Assembly: GCF_030123065.1 (NCBI RefSeq)
Contig: NZ_CP126093.1
Span: 3,104,001 to 3,168,000 of the forward strand
Direction: 5' to 3'
Length of the DNA: 64,000 bases
Source of the DNA: Neobacillus sp. DY30
GTDB lineage: Bacteria > Bacillota > Bacilli > Bacillales > Cytobacillaceae
How positions within the stretch are numbered: the stretch's first letter is position 1; each line of letters opens with the position of its first letter. The notes under the pieces were generated by a model that had not been told where the DNA came from, searched no databases, and saw nothing but the letters and a program-made list of their open reading frames with translations. Positions 9,828 through 18,978 of this stretch are shown piece by piece. A program made the position numbers and the translations under genes.

Positions 9828-11399
9828 TCATTTACGATATTGATCTTTCGTATGCATCATCTTCGGACGACGTTTCATCATCTGAAGTGGCATGCGGACC
9901 ATTAAATCTTTCAAGTCACTTAATCGATAAGGCACAGCAGGACTGGCATAAGGTACGCCAAAACTCTTGAGTTTCACCAAATGACTGCAAAGCAAGAGGA
10001 AAAACAGAATGACTCCGTACAATCCAAACAATGCAGCAGCAAACATGGCTACAAAGCGAAGGATACGCAAGGGGATTCCTGCACTATAACTAGGAATGGC
10101 AAAGGAAGAAATGGCGGTTATCGCTACTACAATAACCATAATATTACTAACAATCCCTGCTTGGACGGCTGCTTCACCGATGATTAGTCCGCCAACAATC
10201 CCCATCGCCGGGCCAATGGGTTTAGGTAAGCGCAGCCCAGCTTCCCGTAAAATTTCGATGGCTATTTCCATAAGCAGTGCTTCTATTAGTGAGGGGAACG
10301 GAACACCTTCCCTAGTTCCAGTAATTGAAATGGCTAACTTGCTTGGGATCAATCCCGGATGAAACGAGATAAAAGAAATATAAAGTGAAGGTGCAAACAA
10401 CGTAACAAGGGCTGCTCCAAAACGTAAAAGACGGAGGAGGGAGCCGGGAATCCATCGTTCATAATAATCTTCCGGCGATTGCAATAACATGCTAAACGTA
10501 ACCGGTGCGATCAAAGCGAAAGGTGTTCCATCTAACAAGATTGCCACTCGTCCTTCCATCAATGCGCTGATTACACGGTCAGGACGCTCTGTATTTTGTA
10601 CTTGAGGAAAGGGACTAAGGTAATTATCTTCGATCAGTTGCTCTACATAGCCTGATTCCGGTACATGATCAATATTAATTTTCTGAATTCTTTTCTTTAC
10701 TTCTTCTACTAATTGCGGGTCAGCAATCTCTTTCATATAGGCTATAGCTATTTCTTTTTTTGCTCGTTTTCCGATTTGGAATTTTATTAATGATAAGTTC
10801 ACGTTTTCACCATGGCGTCGCAAAAGGGCAGTATTATCGGTTAAAATTTCAGTAAAACCAACTCGTGGACCTCTGACCAGTCCTTCTGATACCGGCTCTT
10901 CAATATTCCGTTTGTTTGCTTTGGTTGTACCAAGAATGAACACATCTGGTAGTCCATCAATCAAAAGGGCTGTCATACCTGTTAATATTTTTGCTATCAA
11001 CTCTTTAATATGATTGACTTCTTTTACTTCACTAATAGAAAGAATTTGATTTTTAATAAACTCTTTTGAAATGGTTCCTTTTTCATAAGATGGTTCCAGT
11101 TTAAATTCGTTGAAAAAATCAACCATCAATGATTTCATAATATGTTTGTCGATGAGATCTTTATCGGACAGTCCTTCAACAAAAATGATGGCCGACCGAA
11201 TGCCTGTACGCCCGATACTAAATTCACGAATGTGCACATCCGAGTTATGAATGATTTCTTGCCTGATAAGTTCCAAATCCAAGGTAAAATCGCCCGTAAA
11301 ATCACCTGTTGGATATTCATAAGGCTTATTATCTTCCTTTTTTTTACTTACATTTGTATGATTTCTTGTTTTTCTGATCTTTGATTTCCAGATTCTCAT
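9828..11399 (-). CDS. GerAA/GerKA-type spore germination protein
   Basis: 523-residue A subunit of a GerA-type receptor. A soluble N-terminal half (about 1-280, including [24 protein letters not shown] split over residues 45-70) is followed by about five membrane helices and the conserved segments [30 protein letters not shown] and [21 protein letters not shown]. The ATG at 11399 is chosen because GAGGAAG precedes it and it overlaps (TGATG) the stop of the small upstream gene. Order A-B-C with overlaps indicates one operon, transcribed in the forespore in relatives. Confidence 0.94.
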   Translation of the reverse strand: MRIWKSKIRKTRNHTNVSKKKEDNKPYEYPTGDFTGDFTLDLELIRQEIIHNSDVHIREFSIGRTGIRSAIIFVEGLSDKDLIDKHIMKSLMVDFFNEFKLEPSYEKGTISKEFIKNQILSISEVKEVNHIKELIAKILTGMTALLIDGLPDVFILGTTKANKRNIEEPVSEGLVRGPRVGFTEILTDNTALLRRHGENVNLSLIKFQIGKRAKKEIAIAYMKEIADPQLVEEVKKRIQKINIDHVPESGYVEQLIEDNYLSPFPQVQNTERPDRVISALMEGRVAILLDGTPFALIAPVTFSMLLQSPEDYYERWIPGSLLRLLRFGAALVTLFAPSLYISFISFHPGLIPSKLAISITGTREGVPFPSLIEALLMEIAIEILREAGLRLPKPIGPAMGIVGGLIIGEAAVQAGIVSNIMVIVVAITAISSFAIPSYSAGIPLRILRFVAMFAAALFGLYGVILFFLLLCSHLVKLKSFGVPYASPAVPYRLSDLKDLMVRMPLQMMKRRPKMMHTKDQYRK

Positions 11400-11524
11400 C
11401 ACTCTTCCTCTAATGTAATGATCCAACTAAAAAATTTCGAGATAGAATAGGGGATGAAAAACACAATAAAAGCTTGCATAAAAGCATACCAATCTGGAAG
11501 ATAGGAAACGATTGTTGTCCACAT
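11399..11524 (-). CDS. 41-residue single-pass membrane peptide coupled to gerA subunit
   Basis: Small frame of 41 residues ([19 protein letters not shown]..., ending SWIITLEEE) with one hydrophobic helix (about 12-35) and an acidic tail. AGGTG lies 6 bases before its ATG. Its TGA overlaps the ATG of the A-subunit gene (TGATG), the classic arrangement for translational coupling. Small accessory membrane proteins are known in some GerA-type operons (GerD-like 'D subunits'), but those are usually longer and placed after other subunits, so homology is not claimed. Confidence 0.65.
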   Translation of the reverse strand: MWTTIVSYLPDWYAFMQAFIVFFIPYSISKFFSWIITLEEE

Positions 11525-11876
11525 ATTGATCACCTAATAAATATCCCATGCCTGTATCTGACATAAGGAGCGTCTTCTGTAAAATGTTGTCGTTTATAAA
11601 AAATCATTTCTGACTAGTAATATTACCTTTATTTAGGGAATATATGTGTCGAGTCTTAATGCTGTTCTGATTATTCTTCATTGAAAGACGATGATCATTG
11701 GATTTTGTTAATGACTAATATAACACTAATATGTTTTGAAACTTTTAAGTTGTTTTGTATTCTTCTGTAGTATTGTGTAGGTCATATTATAAATTAAAGC
11801 TACTGTTTTAGAAATTTATCTATCAGTCAGCCAATGAGAAAAGAGGAACAGTAATCTTTTATTGGGGGAATTTTTA
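11525..11876. other. ger operon upstream region
   Basis: About 350 bases without a gene. On the minus strand CATTTTA, about 60 bases upstream of the small ger peptide, resembles a sigma-G -10 element, but I could not find a convincing -35 partner. Nothing else stands out. Confidence 0.3.
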
Positions 11877-12020
11877 ATGTGGGTAATCACTCTCTATTCA
11901 AACGAAAAAATGTCGATGTTCGAATTTGAAACAGAAAAAGAGGCAAGGGAGGCTTTCAAGAATATTAAAGGATGCAAGATTCTTTCCGAGATTATTTATT
12001 TTAATCAAAAAAATAAGTAA
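11877..12020 (+). CDS. 47-residue hypothetical protein
   Basis: Short frame MWVITLYSNEKMSMFEFE... ending YFNQKNK, 47 residues. ATTGGGGGAA lies 8-9 bases before the ATG, and a strong terminator follows 25 bases after the stop, so this is a complete small transcription unit. The fold looks like a beta-hairpin followed by a helix rich in E/K (FETEKEAREAFKNIKG). No function recognised. Confidence 0.65.
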   Translation: MWVITLYSNEKMSMFEFETEKEAREAFKNIKGCKILSEIIYFNQKNK

Positions 12021-12045
12021 ATATTGACCATGGTACTAGATTTAT

Positions 12046-12089
12046 AGCGCAAGGATTATTCAAGACTTGGATAATCCTTGCGCTTTTTA
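12046..12089 (+). terminator. Terminator of the 47-residue gene
   Basis: Perfect 14-bp stem AGCGCAAGGATTAT/ATAATCCTTGCGCT with T5. Confidence 0.88.
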
Positions 12090-12371
12090 TATTTTATTAG
12101 GCTCGAATACCATCAACAATGTTCCAGAAATTTGGAGGTTGTATTTGATTTTCACATCTAAGTTAACTAATAATTTTATCACAAAAAGACATGCAGAAAT
12201 ATTACACAAATAATACTTGTTATGTTAGAGTGGCACCAAGTGAATGTCAGCAAGGTTATGGTTATTTATGGTAAAATATCCAATATAAAGTTCTAGAATA
12301 TTTTTTATAGTTGGCCGATAATAGTGATGTACCTTGCTATTCTCCTTAGCAAAGTGCTAGTAATATTTCGT

Positions 12372-12402
12372 TAGAGCTGTCCTTTTTAGGACAGCTCTTT
12401 TA
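12372..12402 (+). terminator. Orphan terminator-like hairpin
   Basis: Perfect 10-bp stem AGAGCTGTCC/GGACAGCTCT followed by TTTTATT on the + strand. No (+) gene precedes it within the 280 bases after the previous terminator, so a short RNA may end here; on the minus strand no T run follows. The stretch 12090-12371 shows no ORF with a ribosome binding site. Confidence 0.6.
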
Positions 12403-12488
12403 TTAAGTAATACCCATGACGATTGAAAAACCACTTACTAACAAACCCATCGTTTCTTGTTCCATCGGCATTGTATTTTTCACTCCTG

Positions 12489-13127
12489 TTAACTATTGAT
12501 TTGATCAATGTCCTCTTTCTTAACCTTTCCATGCATGACTTTAATTACTTGATGCTCTTTTCCATTTTTCATAACAAAAAAACCGTTAGAGAAGTCAGAA
12601 GCCCTCATTTTATAAAAGATTCCTTTTTTTCCTTCGTTTTCATAATCGCTTTTCAAAGAAATTTCAAATCCATCTGCAACTTTTATTAATTCCGCAGGTA
12701 TTCCTCTGTCATATTCTTCACTGTCTTTTACTTCACGACTGACTTCAACAATGTGTAAATCGACACCTTCAAGTTTTTCGAAAAGATTGTTTATTAATGA
12801 GTCTTGCAACATCAATTCCAGTTTGGAAAGAGTCACTTGCCCAATGACAATTTGAGTGGCCTTCTGTTCTTCAGCAAACTGAGCAATGTGATAGGAGATT
12901 TTTTTAAACTTAGAAGGCTCAGATATAAGCTGTACATGATATTTATCGGCCAAGCCTTCAAACATTAACTTTGTTTGTAATTGATTGAAATCCAGTTCGT
13001 CAAAAGGTGCTTTTAACACATTTAGTACAACACACTCCCCTTTAAACGCATCAGCCAAAACTTTTCCTCTCTGAATTAGCTTTTCAGCGTAATAAGGATT
13101 ACTAATACAAACTACAATCTTTTCCAT
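12489..13127 (-). CDS. Universal-stress-type (UspA/KdpD-like) protein with C-terminal extension
   Basis: 212 residues. Residues 1-120 have the nucleotide-binding alpha/beta pattern of the KdpD-type universal stress domain (MEKIVVCISNPYYAEKLIQRG; VVLNVLKAP; ATQIVIGQVTLSKLE), although the usual glycine-rich ATP loop is degenerate. The remaining 90 residues (beta-strand rich, FEISLKSDYENEGKKGIFYKM) are unlike a second Usp domain. The ATG at 13127 is preferred to 13142 on spacing from GGTGAT. It stands alone. Function unknown beyond the family. Confidence 0.75.
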   Translation of the reverse strand: MEKIVVCISNPYYAEKLIQRGKVLADAFKGECVVLNVLKAPFDELDFNQLQTKLMFEGLADKYHVQLISEPSKFKKISYHIAQFAEEQKATQIVIGQVTLSKLELMLQDSLINNLFEKLEGVDLHIVEVSREVKDSEEYDRGIPAELIKVADGFEISLKSDYENEGKKGIFYKMRASDFSNGFFVMKNGKEHQVIKVMHGKVKKEDIDQINS

Positions 13128-13278
13128 AATAGTAATCACCATCCTTTATTGATAAATTATAGAATATTGATCCTAAAAATTCATTCCCAATTTTAAACCA
13201 AAACATCCCAACAACCAAAAGAAAAAACATAGACCATCAGCGAAGTCTTTTATTAAAGAGGCTTTCCTTAAAGACCTG

Positions 13279-13335
13279 GTTGCAAAAAAGCAGCCTTTTT
13301 CTTATTCGAATAACAGGTAACCAGAGTTAATAAAG
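13279..13335 (+). repeat. Degenerate copy of the cassette repeat (copy 0)
   Basis: GTTGCAAAAAAGCAGCCTTTTT, then CTTATTCGAATAAC and GAGTTAATAAAG: eroded hairpin and 3' box of the repeat described at 15571-15680. It lies before cwlJ and is the leftmost trace of the family. Confidence 0.4.
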
Positions 13336-13394
13336 AGCGAACAATGACATGAATGTAGGATTTTTTTCATACTATATTTTGGGGAGGTGATGTA

Positions 13395-13838
13395 ATGCCA
13401 AGAGTAAGGGCTAGAAGTCATGAAATAGATGAAATGGCAAGAATGATGAGAGCAGAAGCAGAAGGCGAAGGAAAGCAAGGAATGTTATATGTTGGAAATG
13501 TAATAATAAATCGTGTTGCAGTAGATTGCTTGGATTTCAAAGATGTAAACAATATTCATGATGTAATATTTCACATACAAGGAGGAAATTATTCTTTTGA
13601 AGCAGTGCAAAAAGGAAATGTATTTTATCAAAGATCAAGAACTTCTGAAAGAAGATTAGCACAACAAAATATAAATGGGTGGAGAAATCATCCTGCGAAA
13701 TTCGCTCTTTGGTATTTTAATCCAACGGCGCCAGGTTGTCCTCCAACATGGTACGATCAACCTCATACTGGTGCATTTAAAGAACATTGTTTTTATGAAC
13801 CAAAACCTGGAACATGTGAAAGTGTCTATAGAGGTTAA
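13395..13838 (+). CDS. cwlJ: Spore cortex-lytic cell wall hydrolase CwlJ
   Basis: 147 residues, usual CwlJ length. Degrades spore cortex peptidoglycan at germination. The whole protein is one Hydrolase_2 domain, with the family opening EIDEMARMMRAEAEGEGKQGMLYVGNV (residues 11-37, catalytic-type glutamate in RAEAEGE) and the ending WYDQPHTGAFKEHCFYEP. No signal peptide, as in CwlJ and unlike SleB. GGGGAGGTGA precedes the ATG. The usual partner gerQ is not next to it. With the ger operon 4 kb away it shows a spore former. Confidence 0.95.
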   Translation: MPRVRARSHEIDEMARMMRAEAEGEGKQGMLYVGNVIINRVAVDCLDFKDVNNIHDVIFHIQGGNYSFEAVQKGNVFYQRSRTSERRLAQQNINGWRNHPAKFALWYFNPTAPGCPPTWYDQPHTGAFKEHCFYEPKPGTCESVYRG

Positions 13839-13864
13839 GCTTACTCTTTGAGTAAGCTTTTTTA
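13837..13864 (+). terminator. Terminator of cwlJ
   Basis: Perfect 10-bp stem AAGCTTACTC/GAGTAAGCTT with T6, overlapping the stop codon. Confidence 0.87.
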
Positions 13865-13993
13865 CATAATTGGAATATTTACACTAAAGAAGCAGGTTAG
13901 TTGAATAACCAATCTTCAATTTCACACCAATTAATATCCAATATATGTTGATATTTAATATAATGGAGCGAGATTTTTTATTTATATTGTGAG

Positions 13994-14557
13994 GTGGAAT
14001 ATAGTGTAAGGACCGTAAAAGCTAAAAAAGTCTTACTAATTTTAGTTTGTTTATTAGTTATTGCAGTAGCTTCAATTTTTTTCATAAGTGATGACAAGAA
14101 ACAAATAACCAGAGAAATTGAAAATAAATTGAACTATAAAAACATTACCCACGTTGAAGTATTTGATGATAAGAAATCTATTGTTTTTATCAAAAATGAC
14201 GATGGTACAGAGAGGGAAATATATCTTGAAAAATCTTTGATTTCTTGGGACTTCAAACAAGACTACTCCTTTATTCGAGAGGGAGTTGTTGACCCTATCC
14301 ATATTTCATTTTTCCAGTCTCCTTTTAACAATGAACAAAAATCTAATGCACTATTACTTAGGGTATTTGATGGTGAAATAAGTAGCGTAAAAATCAAAAA
14401 AGGCAAAGACGTTATTCATAATTTTGAATTACTAAAAAAAGGTTCTGGTGAGAGGTTTGGGCTTTTTAGAACAAAAAGTAATGATGTCTTTGATGCGAAA
14501 TTTATTGCTTACAATAAAAGGGGTGAAGTAGTATTTACTAATAAAATCTCTAAATAG
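13994..14557 (+). CDS. Hypothetical membrane-anchored protein
   Basis: 187 residues. One N-terminal membrane helix (VLLILVCLLVIAVASIFFIS, about residues 13-32) and a predicted extracytoplasmic beta-rich domain rich in lysine and aspartate. No motif recognised. Starts at GTG; the ribosome binding site is weak, so the start is uncertain by a few residues. First gene followed by an unambiguous cassette repeat, which begins 17 bases after the stop. Confidence 0.75.
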   Translation: MEYSVRTVKAKKVLLILVCLLVIAVASIFFISDDKKQITREIENKLNYKNITHVEVFDDKKSIVFIKNDDGTEREIYLEKSLISWDFKQDYSFIREGVVDPIHISFFQSPFNNEQKSNALLLRVFDGEISSVKIKKGKDVIHNFELLKKGSGERFGLFRTKSNDVFDAKFIAYNKRGEVVFTNKISK

Positions 14558-14573
14558 GACATCAATCCTTATT

Positions 14574-14657
14574 AAAGTAACGGGTGCTTGAATTAAATAA
14601 AGTTAGGTTGCTGCGGCAGCCTTTTTTAATTGAGATAAAGGGTCAGGTTAGTTTAAT
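14574..14657 (+). repeat. Cassette repeat, copy 1
   Basis: AAAGTAACGGGTGC (5' box), GTTGCTGCGGCAGCC + T6 (hairpin), GGGTCAGGTTAGTTTAATG (3' box). Complete copy. Confidence 0.85.
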
Positions 14658-14761
14658 GCAAATGGAAAATATTTGTATTAAACGGAGGAATCTCGTGTTA
14701 TAATTAGTGTAAATTTACACTATATAGTTCAATTTAGAAAATATAAAAAAGAGGTTGAAAT

Positions 14762-14942
14762 ATGAGAAAAAAGCAATATAACATCTGGAATAATTTCATA
14801 TTATTTCATCACCAGGATGACGGGTATCGGAAATTTTTATTTTTATTTTAAGCCATTTCCTCCTTCTATGTTATTAGTATTGGTTAGTGTTTTAATATTG
14901 ATTCCCCAGTTCCTAGCTATGAAGTTACCAAATAGATATTAA
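14762..14942 (+). pseudogene. Frameshifted small membrane protein
   Basis: An ATG at 14762 with AAAGAGG upstream opens a frame that stops after 29 codons, but an overlapping frame reads KKSNITSGIISYYFITRM, then GNFYFYFKPFPPSMLLVLV and on to MKLPNRY at 14942, a typical short membrane protein with one or two helices. Joining the two needs one indel in the A run at 14767-14772. Probably a broken cassette gene of about 60 residues, between repeat copies 1 and 2. Confidence 0.45.
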
Positions 14943-15022
14943 AAAAAATACGGTTAAAGATTAGTTTGATTTAGGAGAGTAACTTCTCTAAGTAGAAGTT
15001 TCTTATATTAAGGTGAATCGAT

Positions 15023-15115
15023 TCACTTAAACTAACTGGTACAAGAGTTGAAGTTCAGAGCTACCATTGTGGCTGTTTTCTTATTGTGCTTACGGAGCAA
15101 GCTGTAACAATTGCT
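15023..15115 (+). repeat. Cassette repeat, copy 2 (degenerate)
   Basis: CACTTAAACTAACTGGTACAAGAGTTGAAG matches the 5' part in two segments; the hairpin (AGCTACCATTGTGGCTGTTTT) and the 3' box (TTACGGAGCAAGCTG) are eroded. Confidence 0.65.
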
Positions 15116-15154
15116 TATTATCGTAAATTGTTTTTACCGAAAGGATTGATGTTA

Positions 15155-15478
15155 ATGAAGAAAATACTCTCAACCATTTTACCAAGTTTGGTGATATTCG
15201 CATTTATATGGTTCGATTCTTTGTTTCCTGAAAGTAAATATATTTTATTAGGAATCTATTTGCTGTTCCCAATCATTTTTATTATTCAAGGTATTATTTG
15301 TCCAAACTCAAAGAAATATATGATAATTGGGTTTTTGTTATCTTCTTTTGCCGTTATTATACCTATTTCAGTTTGGTACAATATGGGCAGTATGATTACC
15401 CCAGTAATAATCTATCTATTATTAGGAATCGTATCCTTCTTTTTATCAAATAAAATTAGAAAAATATCTATATCTTAA
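15155..15478 (+). CDS. Small integral membrane protein, hypothetical
   Basis: 107 residues, almost entirely hydrophobic, with four predicted helices (about 5-22, 28-46, 53-75, 80-98) and a basic C-terminus SNKIRKIS. The ATG at 15155 is chosen because AAAGGA lies 9 bases upstream; the frame is open further back to 15086 without a better site. No family recognised. It sits between repeat copies 2 and 3, so it is a one-gene cassette. Confidence 0.7.
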   Translation: MKKILSTILPSLVIFAFIWFDSLFPESKYILLGIYLLFPIIFIIQGIICPNSKKYMIIGFLLSSFAVIIPISVWYNMGSMITPVIIYLLLGIVSFFLSNKIRKISIS

Positions 15479-15514
15479 CAACTTTAAAATAATATCAGTG
15501 TTAATATTATTTTT

Positions 15515-15567
15515 AAGCTAACGGGTGCGATACCTTAAAAAGGTATCGCCTTTTTGTTTGATTAACA
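15515..15567 (+). repeat. Cassette repeat, copy 3 (5' half with its own hairpin)
   Basis: GCTAACGGGTGC followed by a different terminator hairpin, GCGATACC/GGTATCGC + T5, instead of the GCTGCGGC hairpin. Begins about 37 bases after the preceding stop and terminates that gene. Confidence 0.75.
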
Positions 15568-15570
15568 TAG

Positions 15571-15680
15571 AAGATTGTGAAGTGTTGTACTTAAAGTAAC
15601 GGGTGCTAGAGTTGAAGATCAGAGCTGTCGTTGCGGCAGCTTTTTCTTATTGTGCTAACGAAGCAGGATAGTTTAATAAG
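15571..15680 (+). repeat. Cassette repeat, copy 4 (reference copy)
   Basis: One of the most complete copies: GATTGTGAAGTGTTGTACTT, then AAAGTAACGGGTGC, AGAGTTGAAGATC, the hairpin AGCTGTCGTTGCGGCAGCT + T5, and CTTATTGTGCTAACGAAGCAG plus GATAGTTTAATAAG. It follows copy 3 directly with no gene between them. Confidence 0.88.
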
Positions 15681-15774
15681 AAATTGATAAAATAATTTTA
15701 TAAATAGTGATTTAAGAGGTTAATTTATAAAAATAATCCTTGGCTTGGGGATATATTAGGGGTTTGTAAACAAA

Positions 15775-16446
15775 TGAAAATCATTAACTTAACAGTTGAA
15801 CTCATAGTTGGATTTTTTTTCTGTTTCTAATCGTTAAGTTTGTAGGGAAAAAATCATTAATCAAATTTCTCCTTTTACTTTTATTGCAGCTATTGTAATG
15901 GGAGAATTACTAGGCAATGCCGTATACGATCATAAGGTAGGGATACTTTATATTATTTATTCTATGACCATTTGGGGAGGATTACTTTTTACAGTTGAAT
16001 ATCTAAGTCAAAAATTCCTTACATTTAGAGGAGCTGTTGAAGGTAAACCCTCTGCACTTATCAAAAATGGAATTGTAGATCGAGAAGCATTAAAGAAGAA
16101 TAGGATGAATATTAACCAGTTGCAAAGTTTACTTAGACAGAGTGAAACTTTTTCTATTCGTGAGGTTGCATTTTGCTATTTAGAATCGAACGGATTCCTT
16201 AGTATTTTTAAAAAATCAAAGTATCAAAAAACCACTCAGGAAGATTTTAATATGCCTTTAAAACCAGTCATAGCTCCAGTTACCGTAATAAGGGATGGTG
16301 AGGTTTTATGGGATGAAATTGCTGAATTGGGCTTTAACGAATCTTGGTTAAAATCTGAATTAAATTCTAAAAATATTACAGACTACAAAGATGTTTTTAT
16401 AGCTGAATGGCTTGAAGGCGATGGTCTTTTTATACAGCCTTTTTAA
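15775..16446 (+). pseudogene. DUF421 (YetF-like) membrane protein, frameshifted 5' end
   Basis: The intact frame from ATG 15898 gives 182 residues: last membrane helix plus the DUF421 soluble domain (GKPSALIKNGIVDREALKKNRM, INQLQSLLRQ), usually attached to three N-terminal helices. The missing N-terminus is present upstream from ATG 15775 (MKIINLTVELIVGFFFCF; then LIVKFVGKKS; then INQISPFTFIAAIVMGELLG), but needs two single-base insertions, near 15829 and 15862. Role of the family unclear; homologues are membrane proteins of spore formers. Either a pseudogene or sequencing indels. Confidence 0.7.
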
Positions 16447-16519
16447 AATTAATTTATAAGTAAAAGGATTCCTCTTAACCTGGAAATTAATATCTTATAA
16501 TTATTTATCTTGAATATAA

Positions 16520-16590
16520 TTGTGAACAGATGCACTTAAACTAAAGGGTGCAAGAGTGAATTAAAGCAACGCAATTCGAAATGCGTTGCT
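16520..16590 (+). repeat. Cassette repeat, copy 5 (5' half with its own hairpin)
   Basis: TTGTGAACAGATGCACTTAAA and CTAAAGGGTGCAAGAGTG, then the hairpin AGCAACGCA/TGCGTTGCT. The 3' box is absent; the recombinase gene follows on the other strand. Confidence 0.75.
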
Positions 16591-16599
16591 TATTTATTT

Positions 16600-17438
16600 T
16601 TAAAAATACTTCCTATATAATTGCTGCCTTATACTTCCACTTAACTGGGCATATATCCGGGTGGTTTCACTTTTTCATGACCTAGTAGGCTTTGAATTAC
16701 ATCCAGAGGTGCTCCATTATTCAATAAGTGGGTTGCATAGCTGGACCTTAGTTGGTGCGGATGAATGTCTTTGTTAATACTGGCTCGGCTTGAAATCCGC
16801 TTAATAATGTATCGCATCTGGGCAATACTCATTCGATGAGGATCGCGTTCTGTGACAAAGATAGCAGGATCCCTGTCTACGCGATTATCCAGATATCGTT
16901 TTAACCAAATTTCGCAGCGAATATTAAAATAGACTTCCCTTTCCTTATCTCCTTTACCTCTTATAACAGCTGACCGGTTCGACCAATTAATTCTACCCCT
17001 ATCTAAGGTAACTACTTCTCCTATTCGGCATCCAGTTGAGAACATGAATTCAAACAGAGCCTTTTCCATTGGGGTGCAGCAGGCTTCTCGTAAATGTTCA
17101 ATTTCCATTTCGGTCAAAAATTTAGGAATTCGTTTACCGGTTTTAGGTTCTTTTATTTTAGCTGCTGGGTTTTTGGGAATATGTCCTTCTTCATGAGACC
17201 ATCGAAATAATGATTTCATAAAGCGAATTCGATGAGCCAAACTTGCAGGCTTAAGGCTTTCACTTGATTTTGCTAAATAAGCCTTTAATTGATTCGTAGT
17301 GATCGTATCAAGTTTAACATCATTAAAAAACCGTATAAGTAAGCCGGACTGTAGTTTATATGCTTTTAATGTTTGCGGCGAAAAGCCTTCAATACGTTTA
17401 TCAGATTCATACGTTTCCCATGCTTGAGATAATAACAA
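16600..17438 (-). pseudogene. XerC/D-like tyrosine recombinase, frameshifted before the catalytic tyrosine
   Basis: Phage-integrase family recombinase. The continuous frame (16641-17438) begins at TTG after GGGGAGAG and contains a SAM-like N-terminal domain, then catalytic Arg (GCRIGEV), Lys (GKGDKEREV), HxxR (HPHQLR) and LLGHEK. It then runs into VKPPGYMPS and stops. One extra base in the A5 run at about 16671-16675 restores SETTRIYAQLSGSIRQQLYRK ending at 16600, which holds the tyrosine nucleophile (TRIYAQ). The insertion specific to integron integrases between the last two motifs is not seen. Only leftward gene among the first cassettes. Confidence 0.85.
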
Positions 17439-17479
17439 TTTGATCTCTCCCCAAAAAATTCTTTTTTCAGGAATTATTG

Positions 17480-17529
17480 ACCTGTTTCACGAAATTGAAA
17501 CGGCGATTCTTATTAAGTTAAAGAAGCAG
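17480..17529 (+). repeat. Cassette repeat, copy 6, left part (split by IS110 element)
   Basis: ACGGCGATTCTTATTAAGTTAAAGAAGCAG resembles hairpin end plus 3' box, in two segments. The box is interrupted after GCAG; the rest (GTTAGTTGAATAAG) resumes at 19357 beyond the insertion. Confidence 0.65.
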
Positions 17530-17644
17530 CATTCCTGTAATGAATGAAAATGGGGTTTGAACAAAAAGAACCTCTTGGTAGAATGAGAGAGTCCTAAAGC
17601 TGGCCAGCAAAAAGGACAATCCCCAAATACCAGGAGGTCTTAAC

Positions 17645-18935
17645 ATGAATTATAACCAAAATGAAAAGATTGCTCAAATTACTTCTAGGACATTAATTAT
17701 AGGTGTTGATATTGCGAAATTCAAGCATGTCGCACGTGCACAGGACTACAGAGGAATGGAGTTTGGTTCCCCTTGTTATTTTGATAATACCAAGGAAGGA
17801 TTTCAACTGTTTCTTAATTGGATCAATCAATTAAAACTGGAACAACACATGGAAAAAGCGATCGTAGGGATGGAACCTACTGGCCACTATTGGCTAAACC
17901 TAGCTCATATTCTAAAAGAAAATCAAATAAAGTTTGTCGCTGTGAACCCATTACATGTAAAGAAGAGTAAGGAACTTGACGATAATTCACCGACTAAAAA
18001 CGATGTGAAAGACGCTAGAGTCATCGCTCAGTTGGTCAAGGACGGGAGATATGCTGAACCGACGATACCACAAGGTGTTTATGCAGAACTTCGTGTGGCG
18101 AAAAAATACGTGATCTCCTAACTGATGACCTTCAAACGGTACAAGGCCAGATTCACAACTGGCTAGATCGCTATTTACCTGAGTTTCTAACCGTCTTTAA
18201 GAGTTGGGAAGGAAAAGCAGCGTTGCAATTTTTAAGGTTAGGAGCATTACCAAATGAACTGATCAATTTCTCTGATCAGTACTTATTAGACCATCTACGG
18301 AAAGCAGTTAGCCGTAGTGTAGGAATAAACAAAATACAAGAGTTAAAAAAGCAGCTAAAGAGTCCATCGGACTTTGCCAAGGTTCAACTATGGCCAAATT
18401 AGAACTGGCCACTCTGCTTGATAAATATGACTTGATACAAGAGAAGTTCGAAGAACTAGATCAGAAGATAGATAACTTGATTGAACATATACCTGGTGTC
18501 CAGCAAATGTTAGCCATCAAGGGCGTGGGGAGAGATACGGTTGCCGGCTTCTTTGCAGAAGTGGGAGATCTACAAGAGTATTCGCACCCGAGACAAATCA
18601 TAAAGTTAGCTGGATTAAGCTTGAAAGAGAATACTTCTGGCAAGCATAAAGGGCAAACAAGGATCACTAAAAGGGGAGGAAGAAGTTAAGGGCTCTCCTC
18701 TTCAGAGTGAGTATGATTATGGTCGCGAAGAACTCGGCCTTTAAAGCGCTGCATGTCTATTACACGCAGCGTCCGGACAATCCTCTAAAGAAAATGCAGT
18801 CTCTGATTGCATTGTGTAATAAGCTAATACGTATATTTTTTGCCATTGGAAAGAAACAATTTGAGTTTAGTGAAGAGAGTGTTACAGGATATCCCTCATA
18901 TGAGAGCAAACATAGAAGTTGAAAAAGCAGCGTAA
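17645..18935 (+). pseudogene. IS110-family DEDD transposase, multiple frameshifts
   Basis: Homologue of the intact gene at 38486-39781. The N-terminal RuvC-like part is intact (IIGVDIAKFKH; GMEPTGHYW; KNDVKDARVIAQLV). Compared with copy 2 there is a missing base in the A run near 18107, another near 18345, a third near 18678, and a two-base loss near 18875. So the frame breaks at least four times, and the C-terminal Transposase_20 domain (PGVQQMLAIKGVGRDT) is read in another frame. Non-functional unless supplied in trans by copy 2. Confidence 0.88.
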
Positions 18936-18978
18936 TTCAGTAAGAGCAGTAGGTAGAAAAGGATTTTAGATGTTATAA

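Noticed and set aside
13368..13376. CATACTATA upstream of cwlJ as a sporulation (sigma-E) -10 box
   Set aside because: It would place the transcript start on or inside the ribosome binding site, and no clear -35 element is visible.
16600..17438. Reading the recombinase as a true integron integrase
   Set aside because: The extra helix region typical of IntI between the RxxR-type motifs is not present; the sequence looks XerC/D-like.
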